NCBI GenBank assembly: GCA_037045055.1
Contig: JBAOHJ010000002.1
Location: forward strand, 569,528 to 633,527
Length of the DNA stretch: 64,000 nt
Direction of reading: 5' to 3'
DNA from: Phosphoribacter sp037045055
GTDB taxonomy: Bacteria > Actinomycetota > Actinomycetes > Actinomycetales > Dermatophilaceae
The notes beneath the pieces are model-generated. The model ran no database searches and had not been told where the DNA came from. It saw only the letters and a list, made by a program, of their open reading frames with translations. The position numbers were made by a program, and so were the translations under genes. Positions 24,336 through 34,148 of the stretch are shown here, one piece after another. Numbering within the stretch: position 1 is the stretch's first letter; each line of letters starts with the position of its first letter.

Positions 24336-25475
24336 GTGTTCACCTCGCTCGTCAGTCGTCTTGCCCTGGGTGGGGCCCTCGTCGCCGTCGCCGCCGGAGG
24401 GTTCGGCGTGGCCCAGCTGGACAAGGCCATCGACCTGTCCGTCGACGGCCAGACCACCTCGATGCACGTGTTCGGCAGCACCGTCGCCGACGCGCTGGCC
24501 AAGCAGGGCATCGTCGTCGGGGAGCACGACCTCGTGGTGCCGGCGGCCGGCGAGGCGATCGGCGACGGGTCGGCGGTCCTCGTGCGCTACGGGCGCAAGC
24601 TCAGCGTCACCGTCGACGGGGTGACCACGGAGTACTGGACCACGGCGACCAGCGTCGAGCAGGCCATCCTCGACCTGGGCATCCGGGCCGACGCCGCCGC
24701 GGCCGTCTCGGTGTCACGCTCGATGCCCCTGGGTCGCGAGGGCCTGGCGTTCAGCGTGACCAACCCGCGCAACGTCTCGGTCGCCGTCGACGGACAGACG
24801 CTGACCCGCTCGACGAGCGTGGCCTCCGTGTCGGCGTTGCTGGCCGAGCTGGGGGTCTCGCTCGGGGCCTCGGACCGGGTGTCCCCGGCCGCCGACACGG
24901 CGATCACCGAGGGTCTGGCCGTCGCCGTCGCCCGAGTCGTCCAGCGCACCTCGACCGAGACCCAGGTGGTGGCTTTCGGCACGACCCGCAAGGACGACGA
25001 GTCGATGTACAAGGGGCAGACCAAGGTCGAGTCGGCCGGCGTCGCCGGCGAGCGAGCCGTCACCTACACCGAGGTGGTCGTCGACGGGGTGGTGGAGAGC
25101 CGCACCGAGACCGCGTCCACGGTGACCAAGGCCCCGGTCGACAAGGTCCTGCTCGTCGGCACCATGCCCCGCCCCGTCGCCGCCGCCGCCCCGCCGCCGT
25201 CGGCCGGCAACACCTCCGGCGCGGGCCTCAACCTGGCCAACGAGGCGATGTGGGACCGGATCGCCCAGTGCGAGTCCGGCGGCAACTGGAGCATCAACAC
25301 CGGCAACGGCTACTACGGCGGCCTGCAGTTCAACTACTCGACGTGGCTGTCCAACGGCGGTGCCGACTTCGCGCAGCGGGCCGACCTGGCCTCGCGCGCC
25401 GAGCAGATCACCATCGCCAACCGCCTGTATGCCGCGCGCGGTCTGCAGCCGTGGGGGTGTCGCTGGGCGGCCTGA
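24336..25475 (+). CDS. rpfB: Resuscitation-promoting factor RpfB (peptidoglycan transglycosylase)
   Basis: 379 aa, GTG start. A signal peptide or anchor (LVSRLALGGALVAVAAGGFGVAQL) is followed by three DUF348 repeats (about residues 33-190, each with S-V-D-G-Q/V-D-G-V-T-T), a G5 domain (about 205-275) and the C-terminal Rpf lysozyme-like domain (about 300-379) with MWDRIAQCESGGNWSINTGNGYYGG containing the catalytic Glu and paired cysteines (QCESGG, WGCRW). Cleaves peptidoglycan to promote resuscitation from dormancy. Followed by a strong terminator. Confidence 0.96.
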   Translation: MFTSLVSRLALGGALVAVAAGGFGVAQLDKAIDLSVDGQTTSMHVFGSTVADALAKQGIVVGEHDLVVPAAGEAIGDGSAVLVRYGRKLSVTVDGVTTEYWTTATSVEQAILDLGIRADAAAAVSVSRSMPLGREGLAFSVTNPRNVSVAVDGQTLTRSTSVASVSALLAELGVSLGASDRVSPAADTAITEGLAVAVARVVQRTSTETQVVAFGTTRKDDESMYKGQTKVESAGVAGERAVTYTEVVVDGVVESRTETASTVTKAPVDKVLLVGTMPRPVAAAAPPPSAGNTSGAGLNLANEAMWDRIAQCESGGNWSINTGNGYYGGLQFNYSTWLSNGGADFAQRADLASRAEQITIANRLYAARGLQPWGCRWAA

Positions 25476-25487
25476 GCCCCCGGATCC

Positions 25488-25531
25488 GACGCACCGGCCC
25501 CCCGCCCGAACGGGCAGGGGGCCGGTGCGTC
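25488..25531 (+). terminator. Strong hairpin terminator after rpfB
   Basis: Perfect 15-bp stem (GACGCACCGGCCCCC / GGGGGCCGGTGCGTC, 25488-25502 and 25517-25531) with an inner GCCC/GGGC stem in the loop, starting 12 nt after the rpfB stop. No T-tract. The strongest hairpin noticed in the window. Confidence 0.75.
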
Positions 25532-25696
25532 GTCGCGCGGCCCGGGGAGGGCCGGTGCGCCGCCCGGTCCCGGGCGCGCCCGGTCCTAACGAATCCCCAC
25601 GGCCCTCACAGCCCCCCGATATGTCGGCCGGCGATCTTCGGGACATCGACGCCCCGGCACCAGGCCGGGGCACCGACATCCCAGGAGCAACTCCAC

Positions 25697-26434
25697 ATGA
25701 ACCCCAAGAAGCTCGGCATCGGTGCCGCCGCCCTCGCCGCCGCAGGCGCGATCGTCGTCGGTGGCGTGACGGTGTCCAATGCCTCGGCGGCCACGACGCC
25801 GTCGACGAGGGTCGCCACGGCGGCGGCCGACACCACCGACAGCCCGCAGGGCCGCTCGCAGGACTGCCCCGGCGGGGCGGGCCAGGACACCCCGGTGACC
25901 GGCGACGAGGCGACCAAGGTCGGGGCCGCGGTGACGGCGAAGGACTCGGCCGTGACGGTCGAGAGCGTGCGCAAGGACCCGGACGGGTCCTACGACGTGC
26001 TGGGGACCAAGGCCGGCGCGAAGGTGATGTTCGACGTCAGCGCCGACCTGGCCACGGTGACCGAGAACGCCCGGCCCGCCGGCGGCGGCCGCGGCGGGCC
26101 CGGCGGGGCGGGCCAGGACACCCCGGTGACCGGCGACGAGGCGACCAAGGTCGGGGCCGCGGTGACGGCGAAGGACTCGGCCGTGACGGTCGAGAGCGTG
26201 CGCAAGGACCCGGACGGGTCCTACGACGTGCTGGGGACCAAGGCCGGCGCGAAGGTGATGTTCGACGTCAGCGCCGACCTGGCCACGGTGACCGAGAGCG
26301 TCCGGCCCGCCGATGGCGCGGGCCAGCGCCCCCAGAACGGTCGGACCCAGCAGGGTCAGACCCAGCAGGGCCAGACCCAGCAGGGCCAGACCCAGCAGGG
26401 CCAGGCCCAGTCCGGGGCCACGCCGACCAGCTGA
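25697..26434 (+). CDS. Secreted protein with two identical PepSY-like modules and Gln-rich tail
   Basis: 245 aa. Sec signal peptide (residues 1-32, MNPKKLG...ASA). Two ~66-residue modules (about residues 58-123 and 135-200) are identical in protein and DNA; each reads like a PepSY domain (DEATKVGAAVTAKD, SVRKDPDGSYDVLGTKAG, VMFDVSADLATV). The tail is a TQQGQ repeat. Preceded by CAGGAG, 8 nt before the ATG, and by a 165-bp gap after the rpfB terminator, so it has its own promoter. PepSY modules often inhibit peptidases or bind at the cell surface; the role here is unknown. Confidence 0.85.
   Translation: MNPKKLGIGAAALAAAGAIVVGGVTVSNASAATTPSTRVATAAADTTDSPQGRSQDCPGGAGQDTPVTGDEATKVGAAVTAKDSAVTVESVRKDPDGSYDVLGTKAGAKVMFDVSADLATVTENARPAGGGRGGPGGAGQDTPVTGDEATKVGAAVTAKDSAVTVESVRKDPDGSYDVLGTKAGAKVMFDVSADLATVTESVRPADGAGQRPQNGRTQQGQTQQGQTQQGQTQQGQAQSGATPTS
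25868..26297. repeat. In-frame tandem duplication, 231-bp period, 199 bp identical
   Basis: 25868-26066 and 26099-26297 appear identical base for base, including silent sites, separated by 32 bp. The period is 77 codons. Identity at third positions indicates a recent duplication or ongoing gene conversion. Confidence 0.92.
26345..26404. repeat. 15-bp tandem repeat encoding TQQGQ
   Basis: Four units of ACCCAGCAGGGCCAG (one silent C/T difference in the first unit) followed by a partial fifth. In-frame, so unit number can vary without a frameshift. Confidence 0.9.
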
Positions 26435-26480
26435 TCGCCGGGTTACCCGCAGCCCGCGAGCCAGGTCCTAGGCTCGGCCC

Positions 26481-27350
26481 ATGTCGTGGCCGCAGCCGCA
26501 GGGGGGGGACCTGCTCACGGCATCCCGACTGCGTGAGCTGGCCGGGCGCCTGGGGCTGCGCCCCACCAAGGCACGGGGTCAGAACTTCGTCGTGGACCCC
26601 AACACGGTGCGGCGGATCACCCGGCTGGCCGACCTGCACCCCGACGACGTCGTGGTCGAGGTCGGCCCCGGGCTGGGCTCGCTCACCCTGGCCCTTCTCG
26701 ACGCCGCGGCGCGGGTCACCGCCGTCGAGCTCGACCCGGTCCTGGCCGGCGCGCTGCCGGCCACGGTCGCGGCATACCGACCCGACGCGGTGGCCCGGCT
26801 CACCGTGGTGACCGCCGACGCCCTCGCCCTGAGCCGGTTGCCCGATCCCCAGCCCACCGTCTTGGTGGCCAATCTGCCCTACAACGTGTCCGTGCCGGTC
26901 CTGTTGTCCTTCTTGCAGCGTTACCCCACCATCGGCAGGGGTCTGGTCATGGTGCAGCTCGAGGTCGCCGAGCGGCTCGCCGCCGGGCCGGGCAGCAGGG
27001 TGTACGGCGTCCCGAGCCTCAAGCTCGCCTGGTGGGCCGACGCGGCCCTCGTCGGCAGCGTTCCCCGCACGGTGTTCTGGCCGGTGCCCAACGTGGACTC
27101 GGGGCTGGTCGCCCTGAGCCGACGAGCGCCGCCGCCCTCGCGAGCCACCCGTCGGGAGGTCTTCGCCTGCATCGACGCGGCGTTCGGCCAGCGGCGCAAG
27201 ACCCTGCGCGCGGCGCTCGCGGGCTGGGCCGGCGGGCCCGCGGCGGCCGAGGCGGCGCTGCGGACCGCCGGCGTGGACCCGGCGGCGCGGGGGGAGCAGC
27301 TCGACATCGCCGCCTTCGCGGCGGTCGCCGGCGCCCGACCCATAGGGTGA
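26481..27350 (+). CDS. rsmA: 16S rRNA (adenine1518/1519-N6)-dimethyltransferase
   Basis: 289 aa, KsgA/RsmA. Motifs: KARGQNFVVD at the N-terminus, SAM-binding EVGPGLGSLTLAL, acidic motif AVELDP, the catalytic NLPYN (about residue 134) and the basic AFGQRRKTLRAAL in the C-terminal domain. Dimethylates two adjacent adenines in helix 45 during 30S assembly. Four nt upstream of ispE, an arrangement common in Actinobacteria. Confidence 0.96.
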   Translation: MSWPQPQGGDLLTASRLRELAGRLGLRPTKARGQNFVVDPNTVRRITRLADLHPDDVVVEVGPGLGSLTLALLDAAARVTAVELDPVLAGALPATVAAYRPDAVARLTVVTADALALSRLPDPQPTVLVANLPYNVSVPVLLSFLQRYPTIGRGLVMVQLEVAERLAAGPGSRVYGVPSLKLAWWADAALVGSVPRTVFWPVPNVDSGLVALSRRAPPPSRATRREVFACIDAAFGQRRKTLRAALAGWAGGPAAAEAALRTAGVDPAARGEQLDIAAFAAVAGARPIG

Positions 27351-27354
27351 GCGG

Positions 27355-28286
27355 GTGACCACCGCCGAGCCGCACCGGGCCGTGACGGTCCGCGCGCCGG
27401 CGAAGGTCAACGTCGAGCTGCGGGTGGGCCCGCGTCGCCCGGACGGCTACCACGACCTGGCCACGGTCTACATGGCGGTCGGCCTCTACGACGAGGTCAC
27501 CGTGACCCCGTCGCCCGACTGGGAGGTCCTCGTCACGGGTCCGTACGCGCAGGACGTCCCCACCGACGCGGGCAACCTCGCGGTCCGGGCCGGCCAGCTG
27601 CTCGCCGACTCCGCCGACCGCCACGAGGCGGCCGCCGTGCGGATCACCAAGGACATCCCGGTCGCCGGCGGCATGGCGGGCGGCTCGGCGGACGCGGCGG
27701 CGACCTTGCTCGCGCTCGACGCGCTGTGGGGGCTGCACCACGACCGCGAGGTGCTGGGGCAGCTCGCCGCCGAGCTAGGCAGTGACGTGCCGTTCGTCCT
27801 GCACGGCGGGATCTCGATGGGCTCGGGCCGGGGTGAGCGACTGGCTCCCGTGCTGGCGCGCGGGTCCTACCAGTGGGTGTTCGCGGTCGCCGAAGAGGGG
27901 CTGTCCACCCCGGCGGTGTATGCCGAGTGCGACCGGCTGCGCGGGGACGAGCCCGTCCAGGCCCCCGAGGTGTCCTCGGACATGATGACCGCGCTGCGGT
28001 CGGGCGATCCCGCCGCCCTGGGCCGGGCCCTGGCCAACGACCTGCAGGAGGCGGCCATCTCGTTGCAGCCGCCGCTGCGGGGTGTGCTCGACGCCGGTCT
28101 GGAGTTCGGTGCCCTCGGCGGGGTCGTCAGCGGCTCGGGCCCCACCGTCGCGTTCCTCACCTCCTCCTCGGAGCACGCCCTGGACCTGTGCGTCGCGTTG
28201 ACCGCGTCGGGCGTCGCGCGCGAGGTGAAACGGGCCAAGGGCCCGGTCCACGGCGCGGCCCTCGTCACCGGTGGCCGCCGCGACTG

Positions 28287-28287
<1 letters not shown>
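27355..28287 (+). CDS. ispE: 4-diphosphocytidyl-2-C-methyl-D-erythritol kinase
   Basis: 310-aa GHMP kinase of the MEP isoprenoid pathway. Motif 1 is RAPAKVNVELRVGPRRPDGYHDL, the ATP loop is IPVAGGMAGGSADAAATL (about residues 101-118) and motif 3 is GVVSGSGPTVAFL. Catalytic Lys/Asp are in place. GTG start 4 nt after the rsmA stop; its stop overlaps the ABC-F start (TGATG). Confidence 0.96.
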
Positions 28288-30095
<1,808 letters not shown>

Positions 30096-30122
30096 GGGGC
30101 GCTCCGCGCCTCGAGCCCCCTG

Positions 30123-30632
30123 CTAGGGCTCCAGGGGTGAGTTCACCCGACGCAGCAACCCGCCGAGGGTGAGCTGGTCGGCGGCGTCGAGGTCGCGCAG
30201 CAGGTCGCGCTCGTCGTCGAGCAGGTCCGCCAGAGCGGCGTCGACGGCCTCGCGGCCGTCCGGGGTCAGGGCGACGATCACCCCACGCCGATCGGTCGGG
30301 TCCGGACTGCGCCGCACCAGGCCGCGCCGCTCGAGCCGATCGACCCGGTTGGTCATGGTCCCCGAGGTGACCAGGGTCTCGGCGACGAGCTGGCCGGGGG
30401 ACAGCTGGTAAGGCGGGCCGGCCCGGCGCAGCGCCGAGAGCACGTCGAACTCCCAGCCCTCGAGCAGGTGGGCGGCGAACACCCGGCCTCGAGCCAGGTC
30501 CAACCGCCGGGCCAACCGGGATATCCGCGACAGGACGTGCAAGGGCGTGCAGTCGAGGTCGGGTCGCTCCCGCTGCCAGGCGGCGACGATCCGGTCGACG
30601 TCATCGGGCCCGGTGTCCGGCACACCGCTCAC
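30123..30632 (-). CDS. MarR family transcriptional regulator
   Basis: 169 aa winged-helix regulator. Recognition region: QLVAETLVTSGTMTNRVDRLERRGLVRRSPDPTDRRGVIVALT, with the wing arginines. The preceding helix EGWEFDVLSALRRAGPPYQLSPG is typical. GTG at 30632 is chosen; a longer frame to 30710 adds an unlikely basic stretch. Convergent with ABC-F (27-bp gap) and divergent from the sigma-factor fusion. Confidence 0.9.
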   Translation of the reverse strand: MSGVPDTGPDDVDRIVAAWQRERPDLDCTPLHVLSRISRLARRLDLARGRVFAAHLLEGWEFDVLSALRRAGPPYQLSPGQLVAETLVTSGTMTNRVDRLERRGLVRRSPDPTDRRGVIVALTPDGREAVDAALADLLDDERDLLRDLDAADQLTLGGLLRRVNSPLEP

Positions 30633-30638
30633 GGGGAC

Positions 30639-30644
30639 AGTGTA
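30639..30644 (-). promoter_or_regulatory. Putative -10 element of the marR gene (leaderless)
   Basis: TACACT reading leftward, 6 nt before the GTG start, would place transcription initiation at or beside the start codon. No good -35 is visible. Leaderless mRNAs are common in Actinobacteria. Confidence 0.35.
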
Positions 30645-30748
30645 GGCCGGGATCAAGATTCTCGACGTCGAAGGATCGCGTCGATGGTCTTTTGCCGTCC
30701 GTCGTTGCACAATTGTCGACGGGGTCCTCGACCGAGGGGGTTGTTGCG

Positions 30749-33298
30749 TTGTCCGCGAACGCCGGGGTGCTCGGCCATGCCTGGGCCGACGCCGACGACG
30801 CGACGTTGCTCGCGGGCGCGAGGGACGGCAACTCGCAGGCCTACGCGGTCCTGTGGCGCCGACACCTCACGACCGCGTATGCCGTCGCCCACCGGTACCG
30901 CGGTCGGGCCTCCGCCGAGGACATCGTCGGGGAAGCCAGCCTGCGGGTGTACCACCTGCTCAGCGTGGGCAAGGGACCGACGACCAACTTCCGCTCCTAC
31001 TTCCTCAGCGCGGTCAAGACGGTCGCGGTCGACTTGGCGCGCACCGACCTGCGGGTCGTCCCGTCCGAGCCCGAGGTGCTGGAGTCCGCCTCCGGCGAGG
31101 TCGAGGCATACGACGTCGATGCCCGGGTGAACCAGGACCTCGTGCGCACCGCGTTCCGCCGGTTGCCCGAGCGCGACCAGCAGGTGCTCTGGCACACCAC
31201 CGTCGAGGGGCGCTCGCCGGCCGCGGTGGCCACGACGATGGGCATGACCCCCAACGGCGTGAGCGTGGTGGCGTTGCGGGCCCGCGACGCGCTCCGGGCG
31301 CGGTACCTCGACGCGCACGCCGACCGCGCCATCTCCCGAGCCGGCGACGAGGAATGCCGCTGGGTGCTGGGACAGATGGGTCGGTACGTCCGGGGCAAGC
31401 TGCCGGTCCGACAGCGTGCTCGGGTCGAGGAGCACCTGGCCGGGTGTGCGCGCGCACGGTCCCTGGCGCTGGAGCTGACCGAGGTCAACCGCGGTCTGCC
31501 GGCGCTGCTCGTGCCACTCGTCTTCGTCGCCGGCACGAGCACCGGGGCCGCGTGGATCGGCGGCCTCACCGGTGCCGCCGGCGGCGGCGGCGGTGACGGC
31601 GGCCAGCGACCCGACCCCTCGGCTCCGACGTCGGTGCTGGGCCTGGTGGACACCCTGCAGGCGCTGGCGGGCAAGGTCGCCGGCGTGGTGGTAGCGGGGG
31701 CGTTGGGGGCCGGCTTCGTCGCCGCTCCGGCCGGGGGTTTTGCCGCGTTGGGAGGCGCCGGGGGCGCCGCGGTCGCCGCCGCAGGCGGTGGTGGCGGTGC
31801 TGGTGGAGCCGGCGGCGGTGGTGGCGGCGGGACGTCGGGGCCCGGCGCCGGTGACACCACGACGGATCCGGCCCCGCCCGTCGCGCCGACCCCGGTGGCA
31901 CCGCCGCCTGGCCTGGACGTGGCCACCGCTCTGACCCCGGCGCGGTCGACCCCCCGGACCGGGTCGACCGCGGGCTCCACCTCGACGACCACGGCCGACG
32001 GCGGGACGTCGACGCCCGCCTCGCCCGTCTCGCCGGCTGCCCCGGCAGCCGCCACAACCAACCCGAGCTCCGTGGTCGGCGGGGGCCCCTTCACGCTCAC
32101 CTTCGATCTCGGCTCCGCCGGCGGCGGGATCGCCGTCGTGTCGTCGTCTTCCGGCGCGGTGACGGTCGCCGGCTGCCCCGACCCGGCCCGGTGTGCGCTG
32201 ACCGGGCCGGTCGTCAGCCTGACGATCACCGCCGCCCCCACGGCATACCCCACCACCGTCACGGTCGTGGTGACCAACGCCGACGGAGTGAGCACGACGA
32301 GCACGGTGACGATCACCGCGCCTCCCGACGTCAACCCGACGTTCCCCTCCACAACCCCCACGACGGTTGTCGCGGGGGATTCGCTGAAGCTCACTGTCAA
32401 CACCGGCTCCGTCCTGGGCGGCACGGTCACCGCCGCCATCGACTACGGTGACGGCACATCAGTCCCGGTGCCGTTCGACACCTGCGGCCTCGCTTGTGAG
32501 CTGTCGGGACCGATCGGGTCCGTGTCCCTCAGCGCCACGCCGGCCCGCTATCCGGCGACGTTAGTCGTAACCGTGACGAACCGCTCCGGGCAGGTCGAGA
32601 GCGTACGGATCACCATCAGCGCGCCCAAGGAGCAGCCCGATCTCACGGCACCCGGCGAGTTCGTGGCCGGCACCCCAACGACGGTGACTTACGACACCGG
32701 TGCCGACGACGGGGGGACGATCATCGTCGCGATCACCGGCGGAACGGTCGCGGTGAGCTCGGGCGAGCCACGGGCCGTGGCGAGGCGGGCGGCCAGCGCA
32801 GCACCACTGGACTGCGGCACCGGTGAAGAAGTCACGTGCGAAGTCACGCAGCGCCTCGGAGCCCTCTCGATCACCGCTCGACCGGACCGTCGGGACGCCA
32901 CGGTGACCATCATCGTAAGCAATGGGCCGAACTTGACGAGGTCGGTGCCCATTCCTGTCAAGGTCCCGAAACCCACGTTCACGGCCGTTCCCAACCCGTT
33001 GCGTGCAGGGGTTCCGGCCACCGTCGCCTTCGACCTCGTCGCGCTCCAGACCGCCATGCTTACCGTGACGGTCGAAGGCCAGGGGGAGGGCGGCGCGGCC
33101 ATCATCAACGGCTGCCAGCCCGATCCCGCCTTCGGCGCGTGCCTGATCACGCCGCCGAATGGGTCTGTCGGTGAGGTGGTCGTCACGGTAGTCGCCAAGG
33201 CGGGGACCAAGGTGACCTTCGCCCTCACCATCCTGGGAGACCTTGAACCGTCTGCGACGGCATCCGTCAACGTGTCCGGGGGGCCGCAGCCGGAGTGA
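30749..33298 (+). CDS. ECF sigma factor fused to zinc-finger-like, transmembrane and four-repeat extracellular module
   Basis: About 849 aa. Residues ~15-75 are sigma region 2 (RGRASAEDIVGEASLRVYHLL) and ~135-185 region 4 (RRLPERDQQVLWHTTVEGRSPAAVATTMGM). Residues ~205-245 hold a degenerate anti-sigma zinc finger (RVEEHLAGC). Hydrophobic segments follow near 250-275 and 300-345, then Gly-rich and Thr/Pro-rich linkers, then four Ig-like repeats (about 450-850), each with one cysteine pair (GCPDPARC, TCGLAC, DCGTGEEVTC, GCQPDPAFGAC). This looks like a one-protein signal system: extracellular sensor, TM, tethered sigma factor. TTG at 30749 has GAGGGGG at a good spacing; TTG 30692 and GTG 30767 are alternatives. 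Confidence 0.85.
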   Translation: MSANAGVLGHAWADADDATLLAGARDGNSQAYAVLWRRHLTTAYAVAHRYRGRASAEDIVGEASLRVYHLLSVGKGPTTNFRSYFLSAVKTVAVDLARTDLRVVPSEPEVLESASGEVEAYDVDARVNQDLVRTAFRRLPERDQQVLWHTTVEGRSPAAVATTMGMTPNGVSVVALRARDALRARYLDAHADRAISRAGDEECRWVLGQMGRYVRGKLPVRQRARVEEHLAGCARARSLALELTEVNRGLPALLVPLVFVAGTSTGAAWIGGLTGAAGGGGGDGGQRPDPSAPTSVLGLVDTLQALAGKVAGVVVAGALGAGFVAAPAGGFAALGGAGGAAVAAAGGGGGAGGAGGGGGGGTSGPGAGDTTTDPAPPVAPTPVAPPPGLDVATALTPARSTPRTGSTAGSTSTTTADGGTSTPASPVSPAAPAAATTNPSSVVGGGPFTLTFDLGSAGGGIAVVSSSSGAVTVAGCPDPARCALTGPVVSLTITAAPTAYPTTVTVVVTNADGVSTTSTVTITAPPDVNPTFPSTTPTTVVAGDSLKLTVNTGSVLGGTVTAAIDYGDGTSVPVPFDTCGLACELSGPIGSVSLSATPARYPATLVVTVTNRSGQVESVRITISAPKEQPDLTAPGEFVAGTPTTVTYDTGADDGGTIIVAITGGTVAVSSGEPRAVARRAASAAPLDCGTGEEVTCEVTQRLGALSITARPDRRDATVTIIVSNGPNLTRSVPIPVKVPKPTFTAVPNPLRAGVPATVAFDLVALQTAMLTVTVEGQGEGGAAIINGCQPDPAFGACLITPPNGSVGEVVVTVVAKAGTKVTFALTILGDLEPSATASVNVSGGPQPE

Positions 33299-33309
33299 CG
33301 CGGCGCGGT

Positions 33310-33960
33310 TCAGCCCAGGGTGCGCAGAGCCGGTTTGGCCTCCAGGCGGTGCAGGCCGTTCCACGCGAGGTTGACCAGGTGCGCGGCGACCTCGGCCTTC
33401 TTGAACCGGCGCTGGTCCAGCCACCACTGCCCGGTCAGGGCGACCATGCCGACGAGCATCTGCGCGTAGACGGGCGCGGACTTGGGGTCGAGCTTGCGGG
33501 ACTTGAACTCCCCGGCGAGGATGTGCTCGACCTGCCCGGCGATGTCGCTCATCACGCTGGAGAACGACCCGGTGGACTGCCCGGGCGGGGAGTCGCGCAC
33601 GAGGATCCGGAAGCCGTCGCCGGAGGCCTCGACGTAGTCGAGCAGCGCCAGAGCGGCGTGCTCGACGAGGCTGCGGGCGGTGCCGCCGCTGGCCAGTTGG
33701 GCGGTCACCCCGTCGAGCAGGGCGCGGATCTCGCGGTCGACGACCACGGCATACAGGCCCTCCTTGCCGCCGAAGTGCTCGTAGACCACCGGCTTGGACA
33801 CCCCCGCCCGGGCGGCGATCTCCTCGACGGTGGTGGCCTCGAAGCCACGGCTGGCGAACACCTTGCGCCCGACGTCGAGCAGCTGCTCGCGCCGCTGCGC
33901 ACCCGTCATGCGGGCCCGGCGGTCGCGGTCGCCCTCGGCTGAAGGAGCTCGGCTGCTCAC
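33310..33960 (-). CDS. TetR family transcriptional regulator (Rv1019-like)
   Basis: 216 aa. The N-terminal HTH is clear: RREQLLDVGRKVFASRGFEATTVEEIAARAGVSKPVVYEHFGGKEGLYAVVVD. The C-terminal ligand domain is helical. Its place beside tRNA-Gln and glmU matches the mycobacterial Rv1019 TetR. Start at GTG 33960 (VSSRAPS); ATG 33981 would add seven residues. Convergent with the sigma fusion, 11 bp apart. Confidence 0.9.
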   Translation of the reverse strand: MSSRAPSAEGDRDRRARMTGAQRREQLLDVGRKVFASRGFEATTVEEIAARAGVSKPVVYEHFGGKEGLYAVVVDREIRALLDGVTAQLASGGTARSLVEHAALALLDYVEASGDGFRILVRDSPPGQSTGSFSSVMSDIAGQVEHILAGEFKSRKLDPKSAPVYAQMLVGMVALTGQWWLDQRRFKKAEVAAHLVNLAWNGLHRLEAKPALRTLG

Positions 33961-34012
33961 GCCACCATTGTGCCCGGGCATTACCCTGGGGCGGTCCGGC
34001 CGGTCCGGGCGT

Positions 34013-34091
34013 TCCCCGGTTGGTCTGCTGGCAGGGCCCGCCTGACTTTGAATCAGGACTAGCGACGGTGGTTCGATTCCACCCCGGGGAG
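34013..34091 (+). tRNA. tRNA-Gln (anticodon TTG)
   Basis: Acceptor stem TCCCCGG/CCGGGGA, anticodon stem CCTGA/TCAGG enclosing CTTTGAA (anticodon TTG), and T-arm GGTGG-TTCGATT-CCACC all pair perfectly. The D-stem GGTC/GGCC needs one G-U pair. The variable region (ACTAGCGAC, 9 nt) and total of 79 nt are longer than usual for tRNA-Gln. CCA is not encoded. A tRNA-Gln at this place next to TetR/glmU is also known from mycobacteria. Confidence 0.88.
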
Positions 34092-34148
34092 CCTCTCGCC
34101 GCAGGTCAACGGCGAGCCGGTCGTCGGTGGGCACAGACCGCTCCCGAT

